DNA of 64,000 nt from Argyresthia goedartella (Eukaryota; Arthropoda; Insecta; Lepidoptera; Argyresthiidae), in contig OX463806.1 of the NCBI GenBank assembly GCA_949825045.1, forward strand, positions 42,370,208-42,434,207, in the 5' to 3' direction. The notes beneath the pieces were generated by a model, which was not told the DNA's origin, did not search any database, and saw only the letters and a program-made list of their open reading frames with translations. Both the position numbers and the translations under genes were made by a program. Position 1 is the stretch's first letter. Every line of letters starts with the position of its first letter. Below are positions 31,501-42,739 of this stretch, piece by piece.

Positions 31501-32145
31501 CACTCCTACCTAGTCTATCTATGCATTGCGCAACCTACCCTACCACGCGTGCAATGCAACTCAATTATATTAGCCGTCTACGGGAAATTTCAGTGAAAAG
31601 GACGGTTAGGATTTTGACCGGTATCGACCGGACATCACATTTGTCAAAACCCGTCAATCCGTTGAGGCTCCAAGCGCGGCCACACAATTTTACATACATA
31701 CACACACATTTATGCTTCCCATCTCTAACGAGTCACCGGAAAGTCATATTCGATGCAACGTTACATTCCTAGAAACAAGCCAACGTCCAACTGAGCAATC
31801 GATCAATAGTGCTCGGTGAAAGGAAAATTGATCTAATGACTTTCGAAGACACATAGGGAATCCACTCAAGAGTAAAAGTTTTGGATACAGATTAAGTGGA
31901 ATTATATACATAGTGTGCCGGTCGACTATGTTAGTCATATTTTCACGTAATGTTAAGATAAGTTGACGACCGTCACAGATAAGGTATATTTATATTCATC
32001 ACGCACCATGTCTTATGCACGTCATTAATAACATGTACCAACATAGTATATAAGCTAGGATTCCCTATAATAAATTAGTCTAGTCTAGTATAGTCTCGTA
32101 TTTGCGTGCATCTCAAGCCTTTTACTTTACTCCCGAAGATGTCGC
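31501..32145. other. Unassigned non-coding DNA
   Basis: An 83-codon frame at 31521-31772 has no recognisable motif. No splice-bounded exon. Confidence 0.4.
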
Positions 32146-32149
32146 TCTC

Positions 32150-32420
32150 CTTATAATTGCCTCTGGCAAACATAGTGTACCAAAAACTTTTGCTCTTCAG
32201 TGTATAACCATGGAACCCATTGTTCAGAATAATAGGCCTCCTCATAAACACGCCATCCAACTCGGTCCTGTGAACTCCTGCGCAAGCCGCGTCCATTGTT
32301 TTCCCACTATAACATCGGACCATCCGGCAGCTGGTCTGCCGACTGATCTTTACCCTCCTCTTGGCCACCACTCGGTTACCGATCTGGACCACCTGCCGTC
32401 TTCTCGCCTTGCCAAGTGTT
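32150..32420 (-). mobile_element. RTE-like LINE relic, C-terminal end
   Basis: On the minus strand RRSSQDRVGWRVYEEAY can be read near 32290-32230, the same end motif as at 10800. Upstream parts (ADQLPDG) are in another frame. Dead copy. Confidence 0.6.
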
Positions 32421-32555
32421 TATAACACACACGTGAAACACATTACCCTCCCCCTGGCGCAGTCGGGTTAAAATATGAAATGTCACGCAGAACGCCGAGA
32501 AATTGTAACTTTAAGACTTTCCTCTGCATCCTTCCATTGCACTTTTGTACACTGC

Positions 32556-32594
32556 TTTACAACGCATATTTTGCCATAAAATATGCGTTGTAAA
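32556..32594. repeat. Perfect 17-bp palindromic stem
   Basis: TTTACAACGCATATTTT (32556-32572) and AAAATATGCGTTGTAAA (32578-32594) with a five-base loop. Confidence 0.92.
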
Positions 32595-32990
32595 AATGTG
32601 AACAAAACGCTGTATCTCATTTTGTGTAGTGTCTCCGCATGATAGGCGGTAATAGCAACACTGCAGCGCGTCATAAGCTGAGAACACTACCGGGAATGCT
32701 ACGTAGACAGAGCAGCTCACTTGCGCGAAGCGACATCTCGTAAAACCTTTGAATTTCGTGCCTATCTAATATTATGTATATCAAGCCTTGTTTCTGAGAA
32801 TGGGCATTGAGATTTGACTAGGTCCATCCAGATCCTACAACTGCAGAGTTTTGCAACGAGCCTTAAAATATTTGATACTAAACAGACAAAACAAATCGAG
32901 ATAGAAACTCCCACACATCACATCAAAAAGCGTTTTACTTACACTCTGCCTTTTTTCTATAGATAGAGACAAGCCCGCCTTTGTACATGT

Positions 32991-33255
32991 ACAAGGTGAC
33001 ATTTAATTAGCTGACCATATTTTGGGGAATGATACTACCCATCATTATGACCAACTTTCCCCAAGAAACATAGGTCGCAAACGAAAAAATTATTTGGGTC
33101 TCCCATAGTAACTTATAATCAGCTGATCGGTGCAATGTACTGAGGGACGAAATATTTTTTTCATTTGCTACCTAATGTTTCTTGGGAAACGTTGTTGATA
33201 TTGATGAGTACTAATGTTTTCCAAAATATGGTCAGCTAATTAAATGTCACCCAGT
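32991..33255. mobile_element. MITE family L, full palindromic copy
   Basis: GGTGACATTTAATTAGCTGA at the left end and TCAGCTAATTAAATGTCACC at the right. The arms keep pairing, less exactly, over more than 100 bp each (CCAAGAAACAT against ATGTTTCTTGG). No open frame. Confidence 0.85.
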
Positions 33256-33559
33256 ATTTGCCATCTATATTTGTCAGTGGTCCATTATTTTTTGCAATAA
33301 AGTATAAGTATAAAGTATATGAGTTAGGAATTTCCGCAATCTTTCAAAGCCGTTTCCAAGCGATACAGTAAAAGTGCAGCTGGCAACACAATCATACACG
33401 GGTGTTACTTGTACACTGTGAGACATATGCCAGAGGGCGGCGCTCGCATATTTCTTCGCGAAATCTAATAACACTGTAACCTACAACATGATATCTTCAG
33501 TACATCCGCGTGCATATGTATGATCTGCATCTAATGTTATTCAAGTCACAATTTTATCC

Positions 33560-33902
33560 CGATAGTGTCGAAGTCTGGGAAAAACAAACAAGCTACTCCG
33601 ATTTCAGTATTGCAGCTTATTATTGTAATCAGTATTCGTATACTGATTACAATAATTCTTCTGACCTTATCAAAATTATTTGAAAGATAATGGCATATAG
33701 GCTCCGAGTGTTCTTATCAGTGAATAGAATCTTAGCACCAGAACAATTTGGTTTAAGGAAAGGTGTCTGTCTCCACAGCAGATGCTATTTTTGATATGTG
33801 TGACTTTGTGGCCGAAAGCTTGGATCGGAAGGAAAATGAAATATCTGTATTACTGGATCTGTCAAAGGCTTTTAACCACGTCAATCATGTATCTTATATC
33901 TT
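33560..33902 (+). mobile_element. CR1/Jockey-like LINE, reverse-transcriptase fragment
   Basis: LSKLFERIM, then RVFLSVNRILAPEQFGLRKG, then in a shifted frame STADAIF and LLDLSKAFNHVNH can be read. The last is the first catalytic motif of the RT palm; an aspartate after the variable LL is kept. At least one frameshift near 33765 and the SINE at 33905 kill the copy. Confidence 0.78.
33619..33656. repeat. Perfect 17-bp palindromic stem within LINE relic
   Basis: ATTATTGTAATCAGTAT (33619-33635) pairs with 33640-33656, loop TCGT. Confidence 0.92.
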
Positions 33903-33904
33903 AT

Positions 33905-34170
33905 TGACGACCCGAATGGCCGAGGCAGCAGTGACGCTGCTTACGAAGCCAAGGGTCCCGGGTTCGAGCCCTGGTGGGGGCAAATATTTGTTTGATGAGA
34001 ACGGATGTTTGTACCCTAGTCATGGTTGTTTATCTATCTAAGTATAATATTTATCTGTATAAGTATGCGTATCGTTGTCTAGTATCCAAGATACAGGGAA
34101 TCCTAGTTTGGGGATAGATCAATGTGTGTCAATATTGTCCAAGGAATTATTATTATTATTATTATTATTA
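33905..34170 (+). mobile_element. SINE family A, complete copy with ATT tail, in the LINE relic
   Basis: A-box-like ATGGCCGAGGCAGCAGTG, B-box GGGTTCGAGCCC, the body TATCTATCTAAGTATAATAT, and a tail of nine ATT repeats. It sits just after the reverse-transcriptase motif of the LINE. Confidence 0.92.
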
Positions 34171-34339
34171 GTATTTTATAGGCTAGGGTCTTGACTAGAG
34201 GTGCTAAACGGAAGCATCGTGGGATACTTCTTGACCTTGACAGGGTATAATAAAAAGATCCAGTCAAAGGGGTCTTCTCAGAACATATTTCTTAGTAACC
34301 AATATACAATAGTAATAATAGCGGGACTTAAGTAGTTAA

Positions 34340-34625
34340 GTAGCTACGTGGTCTAATGGGTTTCAGGCTTGCTTCTCACATAGGAAAGGCTGGTTCGATT
34401 CCTGACCATGTACCAATGAGATAATTAATTTATCTTAAGTACATTATACGGACGTTCTAACGATGATGAAGAACATCGTGAGGAAACCTTCATTACTTCA
34501 TAGCTGCGGCGATGGGCTAGCCCCCTGTCACACAAAATTGAGTATTGAATAACTGGCCCAAAGTGGGCACAATTGTGCCTCTGCCGCCCCTTATGGGAAA
34601 AGGCGTGACGCTATGTTATGTTAAG
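34340..34625 (+). mobile_element. SINE family C with tail type 2, complete copy
   Basis: Head CTACGTGGTCTAATGGGTTT with B-box TGGTTCGATTCC, then CCATGTACCAATGAGATAAT as in the other C copies. The tail is different from type 1: CATCGTGAGGAAACCTTCAT, GCTGCGGCGATGGGCTAGCC, then GGGAAAAGGCGTGACGCTAT. Confidence 0.85.
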
Positions 34626-35150
34626 TAGCTCCGATTGAATCGGAGTTGAAATAAATTTGTCTAGAATGTCTGTACTTCTTCACATCTCATGACGAATCAG
34701 TTACAGCTTAGCCTTATAGACAAAACTGCGGCATTCCACAGCCCGTAATGATTGCATTACAATTGGGCCATTAAACATTGAATAGCATTCCACACTAAAC
34801 TTCGTTAGGTGCTAATAAAAGTGCAATGGTAAGCTCGAATTAGTGATGCCTTTGCCCCGCAGTGGGAAACCGCAGAGGTTACATAAAAAATAAATGTAAA
34901 GGCGAATTTCAAACAGAATTAAACTAACTAGCTGCCAAATGCGGGAACTATCTTCAACTTTTAAAGCCCCCATTAAACTCTAATGTGCGTAAAGTCAAGG
35001 CGTGAGAACTGTCATGATCATTATTTACTCAGATACAAGAGCCATGTTTATCTAAAAAACGAAATCTTATATGGAAATGAAACGCGAATAATAATGGGTA
35101 AATTTAAAGAACTTTGCTGCGATTAGCTGTTTGTGTATCGGATCGTCTAA
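34626..35150. other. Non-coding DNA with a short LINE-end-like motif
   Basis: TTGCCCCGCAGTGGGAAACC near 34853 resembles an RTE 3' end. Nothing else. Confidence 0.4.
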
Positions 35151-35155
35151 CTACT

Positions 35156-35304
35156 GGAGCTCTATATTTGAATCACTCGCGTCGTGGCGAGCGCTCGCCA
35201 AGCGCAACGATTGGTTCATATCACTCGATTTATCTAGTCTCTACCAATCGTGTCGCTTGGCGAGCGCTCGCTTCCGAGGCGAGTGAATCCAAAATAGAGC
35301 TCCA
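35156..35304. mobile_element. Foldback MITE family G, copy 2
   Basis: Starts CTGGAGCTCTATATTTG and ends with its inverse CAAAATAGAGCTCCAG. The arms carry the same GGCGAGCGCTCGCC blocks as copy 1 at 7847. Confidence 0.85.
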
Positions 35305-35535
35305 GATCAGTCCTTGTAAAACAAAGTGGTGTTTAAACTAACCAGCGATCTGTCAAACAAAGGCGGCTGCACAACGTTTGCGAGATTTTTCGCCAAGTTT
35401 TTGACTGTTTGTTTATTTCTCTAGCGCTAACATAAACGGTTGAGATTCGCACTACTGGCAGTTCATGCGAAACTCGTGTTGCCTTCTCAATTATTAGTGT
35501 CTCATGGCCTCAAACTATTTAAAGTATCTTTTTCA

Positions 35536-35900
35536 GGGTTCCGTACCGAAATAACAAACGGGACCTTTTTTTTATTGTTGGAGGGGAAAAAATGGGACTA
35601 CCCATGCCCAGGAGTCAGACCTCCCTGCTATGTCCGGGTCCCCACATATTGAGCGGGCATCAGCTCGTGTAGTATACGGACTAAGACTAACCCCTTGTGT
35701 TTTACAGTTATCGATATTCGATTTTACTGTGAGCCATGGCGCCAGACGGGACCCTATAAGATCCCTTGTCTGTCTGTCTGTCTGTCAGTGCCGCCTGGAG
35801 AGGGTAGCGGCGCAAGGGAACAAGAGAGATGCATACACGGGCCAGAAAGAGATGGTAGCCTCGCTCAGGTGCCAAGAAACCTAGCGATATCCATATCTGA
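35536..35900. repeat. Repeat K end and an associated segment
   Basis: TTCAGGGTTCCGTACCGA near 35534 is the end of repeat K. A CTGTCTGTCTGTCTGTC run lies near 35767. The following GAGAGATGCATACACGGGCC segment resembles 54165-54240. Confidence 0.45.
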
Positions 35901-35995
35901 GGAACCGTTTTAATTTATAGAGAAGTGAAAAATTACATTCTATCATAAAAGTCACAGTCAAATTTATTTATTCTTTTTTATCTACGTATTTATCT

Positions 35996-36412
35996 ATTCT
36001 TTTCGGAGGTTTAAAAGTCAGTAATGATGCGGTATCGTTTATCTAACGCACGCTTTTCCAGATGGGGTGGCAGTGACAATTAACAGTCATACCAGTCACA
36101 CTATTATTAATTTTCTCAGATGGGGTGGCAGAAGCACATCCTGACGTGTCACTGTTTTTGAGAGCTGTCACTACTTTTAACAGATATCTTTTTTAAACCT
36201 GTCACTATTTTTGACATCTGTCACTATTTATGGCAAAAATATTGAAAGCTGTCAGAAATAGTGACACGTCAAGACGTGCCTCTGCCACCCCATCTGGGAA
36301 CATATATGTTATTGTGACTGATATGGCTGTGCTGTGGCCACTGCCACGCCATCTTGGAAAACGCGTGTTAGATTAAATGATTTCGCATCAACTTCAATGC
36401 AATTTCCAGAAT
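35996..36412 (+). mobile_element. Element J, copy 1 (inverted relative to copy 2)
   Basis: CTTTTCGGAGGTTTAAAAGT at the start, GATGGGGTGGCAG blocks inside, many TGTCAC units, and GATGGGGTGGCAG-type ends near 36060 and 36285. The whole, flanks included, is the reverse complement of 38436-38822 with moderate divergence. Confidence 0.78.
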
Positions 36413-36735
36413 CTTATTTATTACTGTAGATATTAACGTACACTTTTAGCAAACGTCATTTTTTGCCTCTTCTCTAAATTGGATCACTGCGGCAGAAGCA
36501 GGACTTAGAAACTCATAGGGCCTAGTCAGAAAAAAGGACATTAAAAGATCCCAACTCACTCGAAACCTCGTAATTTTTTAAAGTCGCTTTAAAATCACCC
36601 TGTACACTGGGTAGGTGCAAGCACTAGTCCTAAGTCTAGCTCAGACGCGCAAAGACTCAACTACCGACATCGCAATGGTCGCTACTTAGAAGGGTGAAGA
36701 AAAGGGAATCTCTTACAAATTGTACGTAGAGAGTT
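36413..36735. other. Non-coding DNA; short copy of LINE text
   Basis: Positions 36490-36565 (AGAAGCAGGACTTAGAAACT ... AAAGATCCCAACTCACTCG) resemble 36940-37012. Confidence 0.4.
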
Positions 36736-36741
36736 AGGAGC

Positions 36742-36766
36742 GGGGCGCGGGGCGCGGGGTGCGGGG
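36742..36766 (+). promoter_or_regulatory. G-quadruplex motif
   Basis: Four GGGG runs separated by CGC, CGC and TGC. It fulfils the tight G4 pattern (G4, three-base loops). No gene next to it. Confidence 0.75.
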
Positions 36767-36949
36767 CGACTTGACAAAGGGCTCTTCAGGCGGAGAGGGC
36801 AGGGGGGGAGGTGTGTACCTATTTGATCACGATCTACAATTATGTCGTGCTGAAAAGATGTCGTATTTTACACTTTTACCGAAATTCTTTGAGTATGAAT
36901 CCATGGTTGTATTGGTATCTTCAGGTTTGTAATAGCCACTTTGGGTGAA

Positions 36950-37339
36950 GCAGGGCGTAGAAACTCACAGAAACAGAAAAAAATACATTAAAAGATCCCA
37001 ACGCACTCGAAACTATATGGAGGTTGAAAAACTACAATACAAATTTCTAAAATCATTAGATTACCGAACAGGTAATTATTTCTCTGATTATGAAACTGCT
37101 TCTAAGCGGCTTTCTAATTGGCTTCCCTAGAGATTAGGCGGAATTACTTAGATTCCCTTTTCCTCTACAAAATTATAAACAATCCCATAGACTCAATGCC
37201 CCTCTTAGAACAGGTTTTATTTAAAGTGTCTCGTATATCCTCTCGTCCTAAACAAACATTTCATATTCCCTTCTGTAGTACCAAATACGCCAAAAAAGCA
37301 TTTTTCAGACGTGCAGCTTCCTATTATAAAGAATTTTGA
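36950..37339 (+). mobile_element. CR1/Jockey-like LINE, C-terminal end
   Basis: YMEVEKLQYKFLKSLDYRTG followed by a broken junction near 37128 and then RRNYLDSLFLYKIINNPID and KKAFFRRAASYYKEF with a stop at 37337. This is the standard end of CR1/Jockey reverse-transcriptase ORFs (LE..Q..FL..L, RR...D..FLYKI.N). One frameshift is visible. Confidence 0.82.
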
Positions 37340-37441
37340 AAATTTGAGAAAATATCAGATGTCGATATTTTCTCAAATTCATTATAACGAATCTTGAAAA
37401 TTTGAGAAAATATCAGATGTCGATATTTTCTCAAATTCATA
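37340..37441 (+). repeat. Two tandem hairpins after the LINE stop codon
   Basis: AATTTGAGAAAATATC pairs with GATATTTTCTCAAATT, loop AGATGTC. The unit of about 58 bp is present twice in a row (37341-37379, 37399-37437). It begins directly after the stop of the LINE ORF. Confidence 0.9.
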
Positions 37442-38420
37442 ACACAAATTCCGAAAATAATGAGAGAAATATGCTTCTAATTATCATTCTTTGCGGCACA
37501 ATAATTATTTATTTAATTAAATTTAACTTCCATTTTCTCCCTACGAGCTCCCTTATACATAAATCCATGAAATATTTTTAAGGATCTCAATGATTATTTG
37601 TGCTTATGTTTTTCTGTGTAAATTTGTAAGGTGTTTGTATCCTGAATATGAATAAATAAAACTAAAAATGGTGGTGATGATGTCTTCCAAGCCGTATTAA
37701 GCCACGCGCTAATGCTTTATGCGGTTAACGAAAAAAGCATCGAAGGCGCGCTTCTAACAAATTGTCCTTCGAAAACGGTACCAGATACTAATAAGGGCGA
37801 AAAGCTGATGATTGGTTCAAACTGTGCCATGCGACATTAGGTCAGCCATAATTGGTCCATCTATAGACACGGTGAAAGGCCATTGGAGCCACTGTCTCAT
37901 GGTAAACTCTACCTGCTACAGTTTTCGGGACATTTTGCACCGCTAGTTATGCTCTATGTATTTCCTTCGCTGGCTCTTTGACGTCTTTTATGCCTTTTTC
38001 AATTAAATATATCGTCAAAACAGCCAGTTTTTGACCATAACAAATGAAAGTGCTCAGAAAGAGATATCGGAGCGGAATAAACCTTATCCAGCAGAGTGAG
38101 TTTGCAAACATTCTGCAGCTAGGCACTAGGTTGTTGGAAATGCATCAACAGCACACAATAATCCTCCCTTCACCTACTTAGGTAATGCTAAAGCTTTTTC
38201 ATCAAATTTCGTCGGGTATAAACATAAAGAGAAGTATAAAATAAAGTGGTTAATAGAGTAAGTTTTTCAAAATTGGGTCCATAACAACCCAATTATTAAA
38301 ATAATAATATGTGCTGTCTGTGAAGATAGGTTTACACGAGCCCAGTGCTGGCTGCCAGTGTCACGAATAAACACGGTCCAGTCCAGTGTCTTGTCGGTTA
38401 AGCTGGCGCCAGCGCAACGA
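37442..38420. other. LINE-tail-like sequence and unassigned DNA
   Basis: GAATATGAATAAATAAAACT near 37645 could be the 3' end of the LINE. The rest holds no recognised feature. Confidence 0.4.
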
Positions 38421-38423
38421 AAT

Positions 38424-38925
38424 ATTCGGTGAATGGCAGATTCTAGAAATTGCATTGAGGATGATGCGGAATCGTTTAATCTAACACGCGTTTTCCAAGA
38501 TGGACTGGCTTTGGCACAGCACAGCTATACCAGTCACAATAAAATGTTTTTTATTTCACATTTTCGCCATAAATAGTGACAGCTGTCAAAAATAATGACA
38601 GCTGTAAAAACAAGACATCTGTTAAAAGTAGTGACAGCTGTAAAACACAGTGACAGCTGACAAAAATAGTGACACGTCAAGATGTTCCTCTGCCACCCCA
38701 TCTGAGAAAAAAAATAATTGTGATTGGTTGTTCTGTGTCACCGCCACCCCATCTGGAAACGCGCGCGTTAGATAAAAGAAATCGCATTATTACTGACTCT
38801 TAAACCTCCGAAAAGAATAGTAGGTGACTGTACAATTTCTGCCGTTTTAAGAATCTGCCATTGCCCGAATCTGCCGTTTCCAGAATCTGCTATTTCCAGA
38901 AACTGCCATTCACCGAATAAGGGAG
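38424..38925. mobile_element. Element J, copy 2, with TIR-like flanks and short repeats
   Basis: TATTCGGTGAATGGCAGATT near 38422 has its inverse AACTGCCATTCACCGAATAA ending near 38922. Inside lie TGACAGCTGTCA palindromes and the TCTGCCACCCCATCT blocks shared with copy 1. At 38840-38920 a repeated GAATCTGCC(A/G)TTNCC unit of about 16 bp occurs four to five times. Confidence 0.72.
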
Positions 38926-39257
38926 CGCCACTGGATTTTGCTGCATCTTATAGTCCTGTATTTTTACGCATTTAAAAATATATAACTTTTAGAGAAAAAC
39001 CTCACTAAGGACGAATCGGAAAACTCGACGAACCTCAAATTTGTCGGTGAATATCAGATTTAGCCACGGTGCACCAATGCGAACTCAACTCAGGCCCTTA
39101 TCAACCCACTGTTACTACAGTCGTTGTAAAAAAATCATAGGATTTGAACCATAACGTAAAGTTTAAAATCGAAATCTTATTTTGATTACTCCAGTAACAA
39201 CAGGGAATAAACCGCTCTTAACTCTAAGAGTTGTCCTCAGCTATATTCAGAAATGTT

Positions 39258-39501
39258 GACGACCCGAATGGCCGAGTCGGCAGTGACCCTGCCTACGAAG
39301 CCAAGGGTCCCGGGTTCGAGTCCCTGTGGGGGCAAATATTTGTTTGATGAGAACGGAGTTTGTACCTTAGTCATGGTTGTTTATCTATCTAAGTATAATA
39401 TTTATCTCTATAAGTATGTGTATCGTTATCTAGTACCCAAGGTACAGGGAATCCTAGTTTGGGGCTAGATCAATGTGTGTAAATAGTGTCCAAGGTTATT
39501 A
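39258..39501 (+). mobile_element. SINE family A, complete copy
   Basis: ATGGCCGAGTCGGCAGTG A-box and GGGTTCGAGTCCC B-box intact; body ends GTGTAAATAGTGTCCAAGG. The tail is short (ATTATT then A run). Confidence 0.92.
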
Positions 39502-39579
39502 TTAAAAAAAAAAGTCATAAAACCATGACGGTTTCGCACTTTCGCCATATCAAATCTGCAATTTTCACTCGCTCAAGAT

Positions 39580-40140
39580 TCTCAGAGCTGAAAGCGGTAT
39601 ATGAATGTCGTCGCCATTTGGGTAAGAGGTACCTAATTAATAGCCCGGGCCCTTAATTAACTTATCATATGCCAATTGGTTGAGAATACAAAACAATAAG
39701 GTTGAGAATATCCGGCGCGAATCCGCGTCAGCGGCAGACGCCTAGAATGCCTAGCCTTTTGATTAAAATAAAGCATCGTCGGAAACGTTTAACAACCAGC
39801 CTTAACGAAAGCGAAAGTCAGCATAAGAGGAATGGAGTCAACGCAAGAGCTGATTCCTTTCAGAGTCAACTTACCTGAATTACGAATAGGTTGCAAAAGG
39901 TCGCTTTCTTTATGTTAGGTTACAACCTGGAGCCGAAACAAGCGGACTGGAGCGACACGATCCCGTAGTCCAAGACCAATCCGTCTTGTGTTAATCATTC
40001 GCCTAGGCACGTTTAGGCAACTCGTAATTGATCCGATCAGATAATTTCCCGACGGACCTTTAGCCGTTTGATTGAATGCCGGCCTAAGTGCTTAATGTAT
40101 CCAGGTGGCGGAGACATTACTACGAGTCTTCATCATGGCT
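39580..40140. promoter_or_regulatory. Low-repeat stretch, possible conserved non-coding DNA
   Basis: About 560 bp that matches none of the repeat families seen here. It has dense homeodomain-like and GATA-like words (TTAATTAACTT, TGATCCGATCAGATAA) and CGTTTAG-type text. Composition is balanced. This is only suggestive. Confidence 0.25.
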
Positions 40141-40329
40141 AAATGCCAGCAACAATATGACATTAAAGACGTATATGAGCTTTTATTTGAGTATTTGCTT
40201 GCTCTAAACATCGAATGAATTACTTACTGCGTATTTCATATACATTTTTATATTAATTTATACAAGTATTACAGGATAACGGTCCAGTTCTGTAAAATAC
40301 ATACTATAAACCGTAAAGTAAAGTAAACT

Positions 40330-40450
40330 TGGCACCTCACTCTGGTGACGTCATAGCGTCCGTCACTACCACTGACGCGTCGAGGTCGAGAGCGAGCGAG
40401 AGAGGAAGGAGAAACGCATTCCTCGCGGGTACAAAGTATCATAGGCTATG
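40330..40450. promoter_or_regulatory. CRE palindrome and GAGA-rich segment
   Basis: TGACGTCA at 40346 is a perfect CREB/ATF site; GAGAGCGAGCGAGAGAGGAA follows near 40389. No gene start identified beside it. Confidence 0.3.
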
Positions 40451-40671
40451 CTGGGCACATACGAAATGACAAGACAAGAAAATGATTGACGAGGATTTGG
40501 TCAAAGAGGCTACAATCAAGAAGTATCCCCAGATACACATGGATCCTCGAAAATGACAGAAATATAACCTCAAAATCTCAGTAAAAATTATCTTACCATT
40601 TTATATTTATCCCAGCTTTAATAAAAACTCGATTTCACCGTCATCATCAATCATTATGTTGTGCTAAAGGT

Positions 40672-40734
40672 AAGAAAGTATCATTGTAAGATTACTCTTA
40701 CATTGTAAGATTACTCTTACAATGATACTTTCTT
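40672..40734. repeat. Perfect 20-bp inverted repeat
   Basis: AAGAAAGTATCATTGTAAGA (40672-40691) has its exact complement at 40715-40734. The 23-bp centre contains another weak palindrome. Confidence 0.93.
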
Positions 40735-41394
40735 TTACGTTGATCTGATCTGATACGTTGCTTTACAGCAACCTAACCTGATAATCTGAATGCGGTATGA
40801 GACCAGGCCAAATCACCCAGGCCTAAAATAAAATGCACCATAAAAAAAATGCCTTCAAACCAAAAATGTATCAAAGCAATAATGAAAAAGTTTTAATTAT
40901 TTTAAGTTGGCCGCGCGACCAAAACGCAGAGGATCTCGCGGCCATGGAAATCTCGACTGCACTTACCTATATATTATTTCCGAAATCCAAGACTTTAGAC
41001 AGTCAAAACCGTTGAATACTTTTTGTCTGTGATTTTGTCAATATCATCGAGAGTATCAAATATCACTTATTCATCAATTTAAAAAAAAACACTTCATACC
41101 AATTAGCTCGTGGCTACGCGGACGAACTCTACTTTTTACGCTGTTACTGCCCTAACTTTAATAAGGAGGTATAAGGTGCAGAAGATGTATTTCTTCGTCA
41201 ACTTAATCTGATTCGAATGACATATAGGTTTAATTTGCTTTCATCGACGGTCAAAGTTTTCGTTCAGTGCCGAGTAGAGTCTTAGCCGTAGTTTTATTGT
41301 CCTACTAGTGGTTTTGAATCAGGATATTATTCAGAAGAGCTAGGGAATTTTAAAATCTCCCTATATTCGAAGTAAACAAAAAATAACATAACAT
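40735..41394. other. Unassigned non-coding DNA
   Basis: No supported feature. Confidence 0.45.
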
Positions 41395-41672
41395 AACTTA
41401 GCGTGACGCCTTTACCCATACGGGGTGGCAGAGGCACAGTTGTGCCCACTTAAGGCCAGTTATTCCAAACTCCATTTTGCGTGAGAGGGCTAGCCCATCG
41501 CCGCAGCTATGGCGTAATGAAGGTTTCCTCGCGATGTTTTCCATCACCGTTAGAATGTCCGTATAATGTACTAAAGATAAATTAATTATCTCATTGGTAC
41601 ATGGTCAGGAATCGAACCTGCATTTCCTGTGTGAGAAGCAAGCGTAAAACCCACTAGACCACGGAGCTCTTT
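41395..41672 (-). mobile_element. SINE family C with tail type 2, minus-strand copy
   Basis: Minus-strand head GAGCTCCGTGGTCTAGTGG with B-box AGGTTCGATTCC, tail with GCTGCGGCGATGGGCTAGCC and GGGTAAAGGCGTCACGCT. Matches 34340-34625. Confidence 0.87.
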
Positions 41673-42229
41673 TTAAATAAAAAACGTGATACCGTAATAC
41701 ATTTGAAAAGTAAAAGCATAAGAACTAGGTAGGTTGTAAAGATGCATAAGGGCATCGCAACATAACATCTTTGGTTGACGATGACAAACCAAAATAGGCA
41801 ACGGGATGACCGATTAAGAAATGCGAGATCGAGTTACAAACTGGTAAATCGCTTGATAAGTAGTAGCTCTTGTGATAAATGATGCATCCTTCTAGCGATT
41901 TGAGTTTTCAATTAGCGTGCCGAGGAAAAAGCGAAGATCGAGTCGGGTTGAAATTTCGAACGTACCGTCCTATTTCTTCGTATGTCGCTGTTAGTGCTAC
42001 TACCTACTTCTGTGTAAATGTCACCTATAATAATACTGATGATGATAATTTGATCATTTAACTGTTTACCGAGTCTAAAGTTCAGCTAATCATGGTCTTG
42101 GAGGTTAACATCGATTCGTGTTGTTTAATATGTTTGGTGGACTTTGGCTTCTAACTTGATATCCTGTCTAATCTTAGAGCCTTCTAACTAACTTAAAGAG
42201 GATTGAAGGTGATATGTAAAAGCGGGAAT

Positions 42230-42650
42230 AGGTATCTAAACGAAAGTGACAGCCTTAATTTCTATCACATAAGAAAAAAAGGGAGCGCAAACAATGCGCT
42301 CGATTCAAACCACAAAACTCAAACCACATTATAAAAATTGTTTAAAAATAAACTACGCTATTTTGTCAAAAATATTTTCAAGGGAATTTACGAATACATA
42401 ATATCGACATTTTGAATGCAATTCCGCAATTAAATTAGTTAGGATTTCAGAATTATGTGTAAAAAATAAGCAATTAAGACATAATTAACTTATATTGAGA
42501 AAATTTTATCCAATCGCGTTTTCCTTCTGTGAGAATCTGAATAAAATACTCAATAAACATGTACTCAAAAAAATTAATCCGTAGATGTCTTTATAGTGGG
42601 GAAAATGGATTCGAGAAGAAACCCATGATTTTTTGTATCCACTTAATGGT
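42230..42650. repeat. Possible diverged relative of the piggyBac-like MITE
   Basis: GAGAAAATTTTATCCAA near 42497 followed by TTTTCC and GAATCT matches an inner block of the 20323 and 49351 copies. Surrounding text is only loosely similar. Boundaries are not clear. Confidence 0.3.
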
Positions 42651-42739
42651 TAATTATATGCATAGAAATTCGTTATGTAAAAAGTATATTAATAAAAAGC
42701 TTAGACAATCCCAAGGATAACATAAGAACACAACATAAC

